Origin: Chitinophaga filiformis
Lineage (GTDB): Bacteria > Bacteroidota > Bacteroidia > Chitinophagales > Chitinophagaceae
Assembly: GCF_021646545.1 (NCBI RefSeq)
Contig: NZ_JAKIRP010000024.1
Coordinates: 91,245 to 155,244 of the forward strand
Reading direction: 5' to 3'
Length of the DNA stretch: 64,000 bases
How positions within the stretch are numbered: position 1 is the stretch's first letter; each line of letters opens with the position of its first letter. The position numbers and the translations under genes are program-made. Shown piece by piece: positions 49,001 to 57,100 of the stretch. The notes under the pieces were generated by a model. That model made no database searches, was not told where the DNA came from, and saw only the letters and a program-made list of their open reading frames with translations.

Positions 49001-49300
49001 GTGTTCATCCTGTGTGCCGGTAGCCAGTGGAACGGCGATAATGCCTCCCAGAATACATGCGAGGAAGGCAATGACGAACTTCTTATTGTCATCAGTCTGT
49101 ATCAGTAATTCATCTCCTTTCTTTACACCATGCGCTGTAAAATGCCCCAGTAATCCTTTGGCAGCATGGATAAGCTGCTCGTGTGTCAGGGCTTCTTCTT
49201 CAGCGATTCCTTTAACGAAAATGATCTTTCTTTCAGTGAGATCGTTGCGGTGGAGGAGGGCGGTATGGATGTCGGGGAATTGAATAAAGTGCTGATGCAT
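43055..49300 (-). CDS. chain-initiating FAAL-ACP-KS-AT-KR-ACP polyketide synthase
   Basis: The 2081-residue protein starts with a fatty acyl-AMP ligase (about 1-570; LQFSSGSTGQPKG, SWLPLTHDMGL, AYGMAEATL, TSGKLQRRK) that activates a free fatty acid for the first ACP (Ser in GFDSLKG near 598). A complete extension module follows. The KS starts near 650 (IIGMAGKFPGG; Cys in NTACSSS near 816; HGTGTSLGD; NIGHLESAAG). The AT (about 1165-1450; GQGSQYTGMG, GHSIGE, HAFHSP) has malonyl-type signatures. The KR has TGGFGSLG near 1727 and NYGAANY near 1860. The last ACP has GFDSIML (about 2008). It makes a beta-hydroxyacyl starter two carbons longer than the fatty acid. It is the only AT-containing protein in the cluster and probably also charges the AT-less modules. 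Confidence 0.93.
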   Translation of the reverse strand: MHQHFIQFPDIHTALLHRNDLTERKIIFVKGIAEEEALTHEQLIHAAKGLLGHFTAHGVKKGDELLIQTDDNKKFVIAFLACILGGIIAVPLATGTQDEHKQKIRNAWRIMKRPFLFADNESVSRLEQFFATSDTQWWQDIQPFIVQWTTDIKPADIIYAGSPHDIAYLQFSSGSTGQPKGIMITHMNVLSNVEAIVNSANMKAGETGVSWLPLTHDMGLVGCVLKTLLRGFNLVLIPTALFIRHPMIWMHKVDQHRGNIGYSPNFGYKYFLQDFESKKQDVQWDLSCLRSIYNGAESISYPLIGQFITALKPYGISNEVMLPAYGMAEATLMASFHPSCTPVITVTVNRLSLQHEGFVEFVPEGSPQAVTLVSCGKASQYLQLRITDKRDQPLPDGRTGNIQLKGLSITSGYYQLDDKDTFSPDGWLKTGDTGFIHEGNLYIAGREKEMIIINGLNYYPYDLERVLEAEDGKLFGLTKTAAASVPDNNNGEELVIFVQYRGSEQQFGGIAEQVRKAIMKHFGLVVKAVVPVSRIPKTTSGKLQRRKLAEEYVSKRAPAENKISQYSTYIQLIQQEIATLFGIADIQTDVPLTDLGFDSLKGTELINRINQVTQLSLSPTVVFEYPTIHRLAEYLATVKQQEKHIVPRQATFEPVAIIGMAGKFPGGANDPEKLWELLVKGTDPVTAIPVERWQMPDGNKAFAAGSFVDHPELFDAGFFGISPKEAAALDPQQRMLLETAFLALQDAGYPLPAIQHTDTGVFLGLSHSDYMRAHICSDDMEAIDPYSLTGTLTSTAAGRLSYFFDLSGPAMVINTACSSSLVAIHYACKSLQSGDCSMAIAGGVNLMLAPEPTVALTRIQALAPDGRCKTFDVAADGYGRGEGCALIILKPLASAIENGDAILGVIRSSAINQDGKSNGLTAPNGLAQQRLVSKAIQMAGITPEEVDYVEAHGTGTSLGDPLELEALQQAYRTSGRQQPLLTGSLKSNIGHLESAAGIAGLMKILLSFRHQQIPGNLHFHNPNPLIPWDTANIKVVDKPVNWPSDKKRLAGISSFGFSGTNAHAIIEAPASLPYTSPAKDSYVCTLSAHSIAALKEMVQDLQQYLSGTTDTIGDITYNINRRNNLLPYHWHCITTSKEGLAAALAKFAEEQVVYCKQVKHTLGFQFTGQGSQYTGMGKELYEYYPAFRQAIDDCDQLYTKYNQGISLSDILFKEDPDKKIDQTRFTQPALFCLSYALSVLYKSFGITPAIAMGHSIGEFTASVVAGLMTLEDAIMLISDRARLMQELPAGTGMMSLNVSETKARELIKTLGLDLYIACVNAPQQTVVSGTADQLQELKNNLKDVSGSPLNVSHAFHSPLMAPAAEALMQTSAKIRRGKTAIPVISNITGLVLTEAQQQDPAYWSKHMLQAVRYYDSIHSLHQSGCTICLELGPQPVLSNMVSNLQLPSLEAVPSLRRGRSAVAQFLESLACLQRNGIRVDWKQGESGYQLQHPAMAPYPFQRKKYWMPLFVAGQGKLVAQTASTENTIPELVYRKIQPEADSSLNIHIIVYDQQQEAAERWQQQLCAAGMDTAIAHISALPDINQDTTVCYIANLFDTSATGIDQQELLHVVTLTEKIRLASCENFIIVTNNVHQHHAVANLQSSMLWGFFISLKHELEHVQLCIIDISASEYDHALALISQQLPATGLQFVIRDGQWFIPTLEEQPVVQQTKVLSIQKDSTYLVTGGFGSLGALVVQWLIQKGARHIVITGRGPLKETLSAQWEQQGCRITYIRMQPGDSLGQHLQAAGITTIKGIIHTAGAINDKLLVSHTRESFTAVFEGKVQHAWELHHLSQQWQLDFFVLFSSTVSLTGNAGQTNYGAANYLLNTLAQLRKAQQLPCVSICWGPWKHSAMAASLAAHFEQLGVQPFESRGGIRIMESLINANGAVYAALNITPGQAFPDWIQPYLPAGWYRSGEDDMALKTAVLPEDEEGMLELVKGLAKEVLGLAPDETLITDRPYFETGFDSIMLSTLKNKLVAVTGLPIPISHFFQYPTITALSGCLFATIHKPHPDPEDLLIAEISLISDDEIANILNEYKV

Positions 49301-49312
49301 AATAATAGTTCG

Positions 49313-50977
49313 TTATTGAGAGATGATCTTACCATATTCCATTTCTATTACTCTGTCAAACTGCTCGGTGTACTTGTCATCGTGTGAAACCATGATAACA
49401 GTTTTCCCTCTCAGGCGGAATGAGGGTAATATTTCTGTATAGAAGAATTTTTTAAAACCCGGGTCCTGGTCGGCCGTTACCTCATCGAGGATCATGATAG
49501 GCTTATCTTCCAGCAGGGTACATATCAGCGCCAGTCTTTTACGCTGGCCTGTTGACAGTCTTACATTGCTGAAATTCTCCCCGTTAAAATGTGTTTTATG
49601 CGATAGTCCCATCAGTTTGATATACTCATTTACCTTATCAGCGTCCAGCTTAGGAATACCGTATATTTTAGGGAAGAGGTGAAAATCGGTGAAGATGGTA
49701 GAGAACAGGAACCTGTAATCCTCCTTATCATAATTCCTGAGCTCTGTGCCGTTCACAAGTATACGGCCGGAGCCCGGATGGTAAAGGTTGGTCAGTACTT
49801 TCAGGAAGGTAGATTTACCACTTCCGTTGCCACCTATGATGCAGTTGAGGGATCCCTTTTTCAGCGTGAAATCTATCGGTCCTAAGGTGAAAGAAGACTG
49901 CCTGTCCTCATCCATATAATCATATACCACGTTCTCCAGTTTTATCTCTTCAAATGCAGGCAGTGGCGGATGGGACTTTGGTGTATTGTTTTCGTTTTCG
50001 GCGAAAGCAGCGATCTTCCGTTCCAGGTGATCTATGTTTTGTGTAGCCTGTATGGCTTTGGCAAACAGGGGGATGGTGGTAACGATATTTTCAAGCGGAC
50101 CTATCACAAACAGGATAGAAGCAGTCAGGCGTGTGAGCGTACCGGTGTACAGTGTCTGGAACTGTGGTAAGAGGAAGATGATTGAAGCCAGTAGCAGGTA
50201 AAAGACCATCTCCGAGAACATAAATCCTACTGCGAAACGGAGTCCGCTGCTGGTCTTGACTTCCTTGCCATAGTCGGCCGTTTTCGTGATGTCTGCAAAT
50301 AGTTGTTCATTTTTTAGATGGTTGATCTTTATTTCCTTAAAACCTTCTATGAGGTTTTCTATATGATCATAAAAAGCAGATTCATTCTGATTAGCGGCTC
50401 TCAGTTCATGGTTGATCGCCGTCTGTCTCCTGAGAAAGTAAGAGATAGCAATTGCCAGGATCACGATAGTGGCAGCAAACGCGGTGAACGAGAGGAAGCC
50501 AATATAGATCAGTGCAAAGGTTACGAGTACCAGTGCCTGGAAGGCATTGATGATAACGGCAGCCGACTGTGAAATGAAGTTGGTGTCGTTGGAGACGCGT
50601 GTGAAGATCTCGTCTTTCCCGATGGATTCCATGGGTGACAGTTCACAGTGTCTTAACTTCTCCAGTATCCGGAGACGAAGGCTGTACACTGCGTTTTCTA
50701 CTATGGTGACAGATTTCCGCAGGATATATCTTTTGGTGATATAAAATACTGTCAATGCGAGGGCAAACAGCAGGAGATATTTCACCTGCACTTCTCCTTC
50801 GCCTGCCGAGTTAGCGGCGGCATTCAGAACGGATAGTAATACTGCGTTGACAATGCCGGATAGTACTGTATAAAAGATAATGGTTCTTTTGGGTATATCT
50901 GAGTGTTGAAGAACCATTCTGAGGTATAGCTTATATCCAACTGGCCGGGCTGTGTCTTTTTTATTCTGATCGGGCAT
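49313..50977 (-). CDS. cyclic peptide-type ABC exporter (SyrD/PvdE family)
   Basis: This 554-residue half-transporter has six predicted membrane helices in the first 310 residues and a C-terminal ATPase. The ATPase has Walker A GGNGSGKST (about 380), signature LSTGQRKRLAL, Walker B IMILDEVTADQDP and a switch His in MVSHDD. The length, the short linker and the LSTGQ (rather than LSGGQ) signature fit the cyclic-peptide transporter group that includes SyrD and PvdE, which move peptides to the periplasm. It is the first gene of the minus-strand operon, 12 bp before the FAAL-PKS gene, and is therefore the probable exporter of the lipopeptide. Its promoter must lie in 50978-51142, shared with the divergent aldolase gene. 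Confidence 0.92.
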   Translation of the reverse strand: MPDQNKKDTARPVGYKLYLRMVLQHSDIPKRTIIFYTVLSGIVNAVLLSVLNAAANSAGEGEVQVKYLLLFALALTVFYITKRYILRKSVTIVENAVYSLRLRILEKLRHCELSPMESIGKDEIFTRVSNDTNFISQSAAVIINAFQALVLVTFALIYIGFLSFTAFAATIVILAIAISYFLRRQTAINHELRAANQNESAFYDHIENLIEGFKEIKINHLKNEQLFADITKTADYGKEVKTSSGLRFAVGFMFSEMVFYLLLASIIFLLPQFQTLYTGTLTRLTASILFVIGPLENIVTTIPLFAKAIQATQNIDHLERKIAAFAENENNTPKSHPPLPAFEEIKLENVVYDYMDEDRQSSFTLGPIDFTLKKGSLNCIIGGNGSGKSTFLKVLTNLYHPGSGRILVNGTELRNYDKEDYRFLFSTIFTDFHLFPKIYGIPKLDADKVNEYIKLMGLSHKTHFNGENFSNVRLSTGQRKRLALICTLLEDKPIMILDEVTADQDPGFKKFFYTEILPSFRLRGKTVIMVSHDDKYTEQFDRVIEMEYGKIISQ

Positions 50978-51142
50978 GTGTTTTTTGAATAAGAGCTAAT
51001 TTACAATCAGGGTGATGAACCCTTGCCACATATTCCTGTAGTCTTTAGCGGTAGCAGATGATCCTGTATCGAAATTTTTATTTAGCTTCGTTTCCGTCAA
51101 CAACATATATCAGTTACGGTCATTCATATTAAATAACTTACC

Positions 51143-52216
51143 ATGACTTTAGATAAACTGAGCAGTATATTAGGTGATGAAGCCCAGAGCCTGATGGAGC
51201 ATACATGCAAGAAGGTCCCCAAAGAACAGTTGCATCTTCCATCCCCGACCTTCCTCGACGATCATTTTACTTTATCCAATAGAAATGCGCAGACCTTGCG
51301 AAGCCTGGCACAACTGTATAATAACGGGCGACTTGCCCGTACCGGCTATGTATCCATTCTGCCTATAGACCAGGGCATTGAACATAGTGCAGGTGCTTCC
51401 TTTGCGCCCAACCCCATGTATTTTGATCCGGAGAATATAGTCCGGCTTGCTATTGAAGGCGGATGTAATGCAGTAGCTACCACTTTCGGCGGACTGGCAT
51501 TAATGTCGCGCCGTTATGCCCATAAAATACCCTTCATCGTTAAGATCAATCATAATGAGTTGCTTTCTTACCCGAACAGTTACGATCAAACGATGTTCGG
51601 CTCTGTAAGGGATGCCTGGAACCTTGGTGCTGTTGCGGTAGGCGCAACCATCTATTTCGGTTCTGCGGAATCGCGGCGACAGATCGTGGAAGTAGCAAAA
51701 GCTTTTGAAGAGGCGCATGAACTGGGAATGGCAGCTATCTTATGGTGTTATTTGCGGAATGACGCTTTTAAGTCAGGCGGAAAGGACTACCATGTGGCAG
51801 CAGATCTCACGGGACAGGCCAATCACCTGGGTGTTACGCTGCAGGCGGACATTATTAAACAGAAACTGCCGGAGCTCAATGGTGGTTATAAGGCGCTGAA
51901 TATGGGAAGCAGTTCTTACGGTAAACTGGATGAACGTATGTACACCGGGTTGACTACTGAACATCCCATTGACTGGTGCCGGTACCAGGTATTGAACTGT
52001 TATAGCGGACGTATTGGCTTGATCAATTCAGGAGGCGCTTCTTCGGGCGCCAGCGATATGAAAGAAGCAGTACGTACAGCGGTGATCAATAAGCGGGCCG
52101 GTGGTATGGGGCTCATCTCCGGAAGGAAGGCGTTTCAGCGACCTTTTGAGGAAGGGGTACAGTTGCTCCAGGCTATCCAGGATGTGTATCTTTCCTCCCA
52201 GATAGGTATTGCTTAA
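51143..52216 (+). CDS. fbaB: class I fructose-bisphosphate aldolase (FbaB/DhnA type)
   Basis: The 357-residue protein matches the bacterial class I aldolase family over its full length, including LPIDQGIEHSAGASF, FIVKINHNELL, ADIIKQKLPELNGGYKA, GLINSGGA and VINKRAGGMGLISGRKAF near the C-terminus. It forms a Schiff base with fructose 1,6-bisphosphate and cleaves it to dihydroxyacetone phosphate and glyceraldehyde 3-phosphate in the cytoplasm. This is a central-metabolism gene, so it probably marks the right-hand border of the biosynthetic cluster. It is transcribed divergently from the exporter gene. In the intergenic region, TAGCTTCG (51083-51090) is a one-mismatch match to the TAnnTTTG -7 element. 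Confidence 0.93.
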   Translation: MTLDKLSSILGDEAQSLMEHTCKKVPKEQLHLPSPTFLDDHFTLSNRNAQTLRSLAQLYNNGRLARTGYVSILPIDQGIEHSAGASFAPNPMYFDPENIVRLAIEGGCNAVATTFGGLALMSRRYAHKIPFIVKINHNELLSYPNSYDQTMFGSVRDAWNLGAVAVGATIYFGSAESRRQIVEVAKAFEEAHELGMAAILWCYLRNDAFKSGGKDYHVAADLTGQANHLGVTLQADIIKQKLPELNGGYKALNMGSSSYGKLDERMYTGLTTEHPIDWCRYQVLNCYSGRIGLINSGGASSGASDMKEAVRTAVINKRAGGMGLISGRKAFQRPFEEGVQLLQAIQDVYLSSQIGIA

Positions 52217-52440
52217 ACGCAGGACCCCGAACATTTCAATAACACTATATGAGAGCATTGCAACCCGCAGGGACGTTGTGGTTGCAGGTGCATGGACCGC
52301 ATCCGGGAGGATGGATATATACACCGTTCAGGTACTGAAACACTACCCGCGACAGCAAGATGGGTAACTGTAATATAACATCACCTGCAGCACAAAGAAT
52401 GTACTGCAGGATCAATAAGGGAATATCAGACAGCTCCTTT
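52217..52440. other. short convergent intergenic region, no gene seen
   Basis: This separates the aldolase (plus) and the DUF4242 gene (minus). A 29-codon frame from ATG 52250 is present but has no recognisable character. No strong terminator hairpin stands out. Confidence 0.4.
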
Positions 52441-52713
52441 TTATTCGGCTGTAGTGGGATCAATGACTGCGGAAACGGGGTTCACTGAGTTAGCAGGGAA
52501 ACCTCCTTTTTTCGCATGTTCACGGATCAAGTCTTCATTAGGGGCGATGTAAACACAATAGATTTTGTCGCCGGTCACGTAACTGTGTACCCATTGAATT
52601 TCCGGTCCCATATCGCGTAACACATCACAGGAAGATTGTGCAACTTCTTTCAGTTGTCCGGCATTTAACTGCCCTGCCCCCGGGATCTCCCGTTCGATTA
52701 CATACTTTGGCAT
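52441..52713 (-). CDS. DUF4242 family small protein
   Basis: I chose ATG 52713 (90 residues, starting MPKYVIEREIPGAG). The longer open frame back to 52920 lacks protein-like character and would run into the divergent gene. The sequence follows the DUF4242 pattern: a short ferredoxin-like beta-alpha-beta fold with VIEREIPGAGQL at the start. A central WVHSYVTGDKIYCVYIAPNE strand pair follows, and the end is EHAKKGGFPANSV. Members resemble the small nickel-binding protein SCO4226. Their physiological role is poorly known. It is a single-gene unit divergent from the glycosidase-like lipoprotein. Confidence 0.75.
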   Translation of the reverse strand: MPKYVIEREIPGAGQLNAGQLKEVAQSSCDVLRDMGPEIQWVHSYVTGDKIYCVYIAPNEDLIREHAKKGGFPANSVNPVSAVIDPTTAE

Positions 52714-52895
52714 GGTGTATGGATTTATTTGATAACAATCCAGTACGATCTTTGGTTCTTCATCCCCGGATAATATCGATGACTTGTATTGTCCTGCCTG
52801 GTGCCTGACGGTATGATTTACATGATGGTATATTGGTTGATTCGTATTATATTTATAACATTGATAGATGTTCGAGATAAAACTTATCAAACCGA

Positions 52896-54197
52896 ATGAC
52901 TCCTGACTATCTCCGTACACGTGTTTTACCCCTGTGTCTCTTCTTTCTACTTTTTTGCAACTGCAATAAAGCTGTCGATCCTGTCAGGAAGGTGTGGGTA
53001 GCCCGGGAGAAAGGTAAGTATATATTGTACAGGAATGGCGCGCCCTTTTTAGTAAGAGGCGGGTCCGGTTATACATATATGGAGCGGCTGAAAGCAATAG
53101 GCGGAAATACGATCCGTACCTGGGACACTACGGGGCTGGGAGCTATTCTCGATGAGGCTGCGGCCAATGGCCTGGCTGTTATTGCCGGTTTTTATGTTCC
53201 GGAAAGTAAGTACCTCGATTATTTCTATCGCAATCAACAGAAAGTGGATAGCCAGTATGCTGCTTTCCGTGAGGTAGTACGGCGTTACCGTTCGCATCCT
53301 GCATTGCTGATGTGGTGCCTGGGGAATGAGGTCGATTTTCCATTCAGGGCCAGTTACAACAAATTCTATGATGCATACAACAAGTTGCTGGACATGATAC
53401 ACACGGAAGATCCCGATCACCCTGTTACGACCACCATGGTCAATTACCAGTTCAGGAACGTGATGAATATCCGTTTGAAGGTACCGGGCCTGGATATACT
53501 CTCTTTTAATACTTTCGGCGATCTGAAACACCTGGCGCGCAATCTTACCTCTTTCAGCTGGTTGTGGAATGGACCTTTCCTGATAACGGAGTGGGGGATA
53601 TTTTCCCCGCAGGAATCCAAACTTACCGCATGGGGTGTTCCGATAGAACCTACCAGTACGATCAAAGCAGGGCTTTATCGTGAATTTTATACAAAAGATC
53701 TTCCTGCTGATAATCCCCGTTTTCTTGGCGCACTTACCTTTTACTGGGGGCAGAAGGAAGAGGTGACACCTACCTGGTACAGCATTATCGACGAGAATGG
53801 AGCTGCAACTGCAATTGTTGGGGAAATGCAGGCTATGTGGACGGATTCAGCACCAAAGCATAAAGCGCCTGAACTGGAGGTCATGCTGTTGAACGGAAGA
53901 AAGGCAGCCGATAATATTTTAATGCAGCCGGGAACCTTACAAACCGCGCAGGTCAGCATGAAAATACCTGTAACAAAGGGCCTGCGGATTGTGTGGAAAG
54001 TGCTGGACGAAGATTTTGACCCCCAAAATTCCAATCATCCGATTGAACGGAAGGTCGATACTACCCCGCGTGATAGTTTCAGGATTACTTTCCGGGCGCC
54101 TGAAAAAGAAGGCCCTTACAGGATCTATTCCTGGATTTATGATGATTACGGAAATGTGGCGACAGCTAATATACCTTTTTACGTAGTAGGAACATAA
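52896..54197 (+). CDS. glycoside hydrolase-like lipoprotein (GH2/clan A TIM barrel)
   Basis: The 433-residue protein has an N-terminal signal ending in LLFCNCNK, giving a probable lipidated Cys at 21 or 23, so it is likely surface- or periplasm-anchored. A clan A (beta/alpha)8 glycosidase barrel follows (about 35-320). Asn144-Glu145 in WCLGNEVDF fits the acid/base position, and Glu232 in LITEWGIFS fits the nucleophile. The C-terminal 100 residues form an Ig-like beta domain (GPYRIYSWIYDDYGNVATANI). It stops 1 bp before the glycosyltransferase fusion gene and shares that protein's third-domain fold. The pair is therefore probably one operon for making or trimming an extracellular glycan. The linkage it acts on cannot be read from the sequence. 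Confidence 0.82.
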   Translation: MTPDYLRTRVLPLCLFFLLFCNCNKAVDPVRKVWVAREKGKYILYRNGAPFLVRGGSGYTYMERLKAIGGNTIRTWDTTGLGAILDEAAANGLAVIAGFYVPESKYLDYFYRNQQKVDSQYAAFREVVRRYRSHPALLMWCLGNEVDFPFRASYNKFYDAYNKLLDMIHTEDPDHPVTTTMVNYQFRNVMNIRLKVPGLDILSFNTFGDLKHLARNLTSFSWLWNGPFLITEWGIFSPQESKLTAWGVPIEPTSTIKAGLYREFYTKDLPADNPRFLGALTFYWGQKEEVTPTWYSIIDENGAATAIVGEMQAMWTDSAPKHKAPELEVMLLNGRKAADNILMQPGTLQTAQVSMKIPVTKGLRIVWKVLDEDFDPQNSNHPIERKVDTTPRDSFRITFRAPEKEGPYRIYSWIYDDYGNVATANIPFYVVGT

Positions 54198-54198
54198 T

Positions 54199-57100
54199 AT
54201 GGGAACACGGCAGCGCGTTTCTCCGCCTTCAAAAAAAGAGTTATTTATTCTCCGGTTTATGATCATTACCGGAGTAATCGGTATGTGTGTACTCCTGTAT
54301 TGTCTTTTCAGTTTCGCTAATATGGGGAATCGCCCGCTGTATTGGCTACTGATGACAGCGGTTATCTTCTCCTGTCTGAAGGTGCTGCATGAGTGGTACC
54401 ATTATTTCTGTATCACGATCCCTGAGCGACCAGCGTCTGCTTCGCAGCCTACTGTCGATATCCTTACGACATTCTGCGCCGGGGAGCCTTATGAGATGAT
54501 CATTAATACGCTTGCTGCCACGCAGGCGATCACTTATCCGCACACTACTTATCTCTGTGATGAGGCGAACGATCCTTTTCTGAAAGAGCAATGTCAACGT
54601 TTAGGCGTGTGCCATGTTACGCGGAATAACCGTAAGGACGCCAAAGCCGGTAATATTAATAACGCCTTACAATATGCCACAGGAGAACTGTGCGTGGTCA
54701 TGGACCCCGATCATGTGCCTACGCCCGATTTCCTGGACAGGGTGGTACCGTTCTTTGATGATCCGCAGATAGGATTTGTACAGATTGTGCAGGCATACAG
54801 CAATATTGGCGACAGTATTATTGCCAAAGGGGCTGCACAGCAGACCTTTCAGTTCTATGGCCCTATGATGATGACCATGCACAGGTATGGTACGGTGCAG
54901 GCTATCGGGGCTAACTGCACCTTCCGCAGAAGTGCCCTGGATAGTATCGGTGGACATGCTCCCGGGCTTGCCGAGGATATGCATACGGCCATGCAGCTCC
55001 ATGCAAAAGGGTGGAAGTCGGTATACGTACCCGAAGTGCTGACCCTGGGACTGGTGCCTAATACACTCTCCGCCTATTACAAACAACAGTTGAAATGGGC
55101 GAGGGGTACTTTTGAACTGCTGGTCACCACCTATCCGAAATTGTTCAACAAATTTACCTGGCGGCAGAAACTGCATTATGGCGTACTGCCGTTCCACTAC
55201 TTCGCGGGTGTCATCTTCCTGATCAACTTCCTGGTGCCGGTATTGTCGTTATGCCTGGGGGTAATACCTTTTCAACTTGACCTGCTTTCATTCGCGATAC
55301 TCGGCTTACCCTTTATCAGTGTCATCTTATTCATCCGGCTTTTTGTACAGCGATGGGTGATGGCGGAGGAAGAAAGCGGCTTTCATGTGGTCGGGGGATT
55401 GCTGCTGATAGGTACCTGGTGGGTCTACATTCTTGGATTGGTATATACGGTGATCCGTAAAAAGGTGCCATACATCCCAACTCCCAAAGACAATAAAGAT
55501 GGCACCAGCTGGAAGCTTTTCATTCCCAATGCGGCCGTGCTATTGATCTCAGCGGTGGCCATCGTGTATGGGCTCTGGAGAGACTGGAATCCCTTCTCAG
55601 GGGTAATGGCGGCCATTGCATTTCTGAACTGCCTGATCATGCTGTTTAATATACTGGCAGGCATCTGGGAGGGGCGTATGAGCACGGCTTCACCTGTTAC
55701 TTTCCGGGAGTTTTTATATCACTACTATTATGCCTTCAAGGTCAGGTTATGGAAGATACGACATGGTGGATATGTGATCATGAGAAACCTTGGGTTTCCA
55801 CTGACATTGATCGTTTGCGGATTTACCGCCTGGTTCATTTATGAGGACAGTAAGCCACCTGCCAGTTATACAGTTAAGCCGGTGACCCGGGAGCCAATTT
55901 TTCTAAGCGGTATTTTCAGCCCCGCCAATGCCTCGGGACTTACATCCATGGAGGAAGTGAACCGTTACAATAGTATGGCGAACAGCCATTTTGATATAGT
56001 ATCCTGTTACATTCCATGGGGAGATGATTCCCGTTGCTTCCTGCAGGATTCTCTTATGAACGCAATATATGAAACGGACGCTGTTCCGATGATCACCTGG
56101 GAGCCATGGGCTGGCTTGTTCAACGTTTCACGGGAAGATGCATTGCTGATGAAGGAACGAAAAATGATGTTGCATATCAGCCAGGGGGATTTCGATGATT
56201 ATCTGCAGAAATTTTCACAACAGGTAAGGGCGCTCAACCGGCCGGTTTTCATCAGGTTTGGTCATGAGCCTGACAATCCTGCTTACCCCTGGTCGGGTAC
56301 AGGAATGAATACAGCAGCAGAATATGTGCAGGCATGGAGATATGTACATGATTACTTTGACCGTGCAGGCGTTCGTAATGCCATATGGGTATGGAACCCC
56401 TGGAAGCCGGAGGCCGTAGCGCAATACTTCCCGGGCGATGAGTACGTGGACTGGCTGGGTGTCACTATATTGAATTATGGCAGTATGCACCCGGACGGGC
56501 AATGGTACACTTTCAACCAGCTTTATACTCCCTATCATGATCAACAGCTCTTTCGTGCCGGCCTACCGGTTATGGTAGCCGAACTGGGATCACTGGCAAA
56601 GGAAGGTAATCAGCAACGCTGGCTGCAGGATGCGTTTGCAGACATGGGTAAGCGCTTTCCGGAAATTAAAGCCGCGGTACTTTTCAATAGCGCTCATGAT
56701 GCGAATGTGATTGGTAAGACAGGTGATTCAGTACTGGACTGGAAATTATCGGCTCCCCAGGCTTCACTGCAGCAGTTGCATCAATTGCAGAAAAATGATA
56801 CTAACATCGCTTCTCCGCTGCCGGTGCTTACCGCTGGTACTGTCAGCAATAATCATGAGCGACTGGCGGATACTATCAGGGGAGTCATTTACGCTAAAGC
56901 TACTCCCTGGTTCAGGAGCCGGCATACCCTGACCCGTAAGGAAGTGGATAGAGATCTGAAAGAAATGCAGCGGCTGGGGATCAATACGGTCAGGCGTTAT
57001 GGCCCCGGTGTGTATGATCATAACATCCTTGCCGTGGCAGAGGAAACGGGTATGAAGATACAGTATGCTTTCTGGATGCCTGACGAGGACTGTGTTATTT

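Noticed and set aside
52714..52920. N-terminal extension of the DUF4242 protein
   Set aside because: The extra 69 residues are not protein-like, would overlap the divergent glycosidase gene start, and the family begins at the internal Met.
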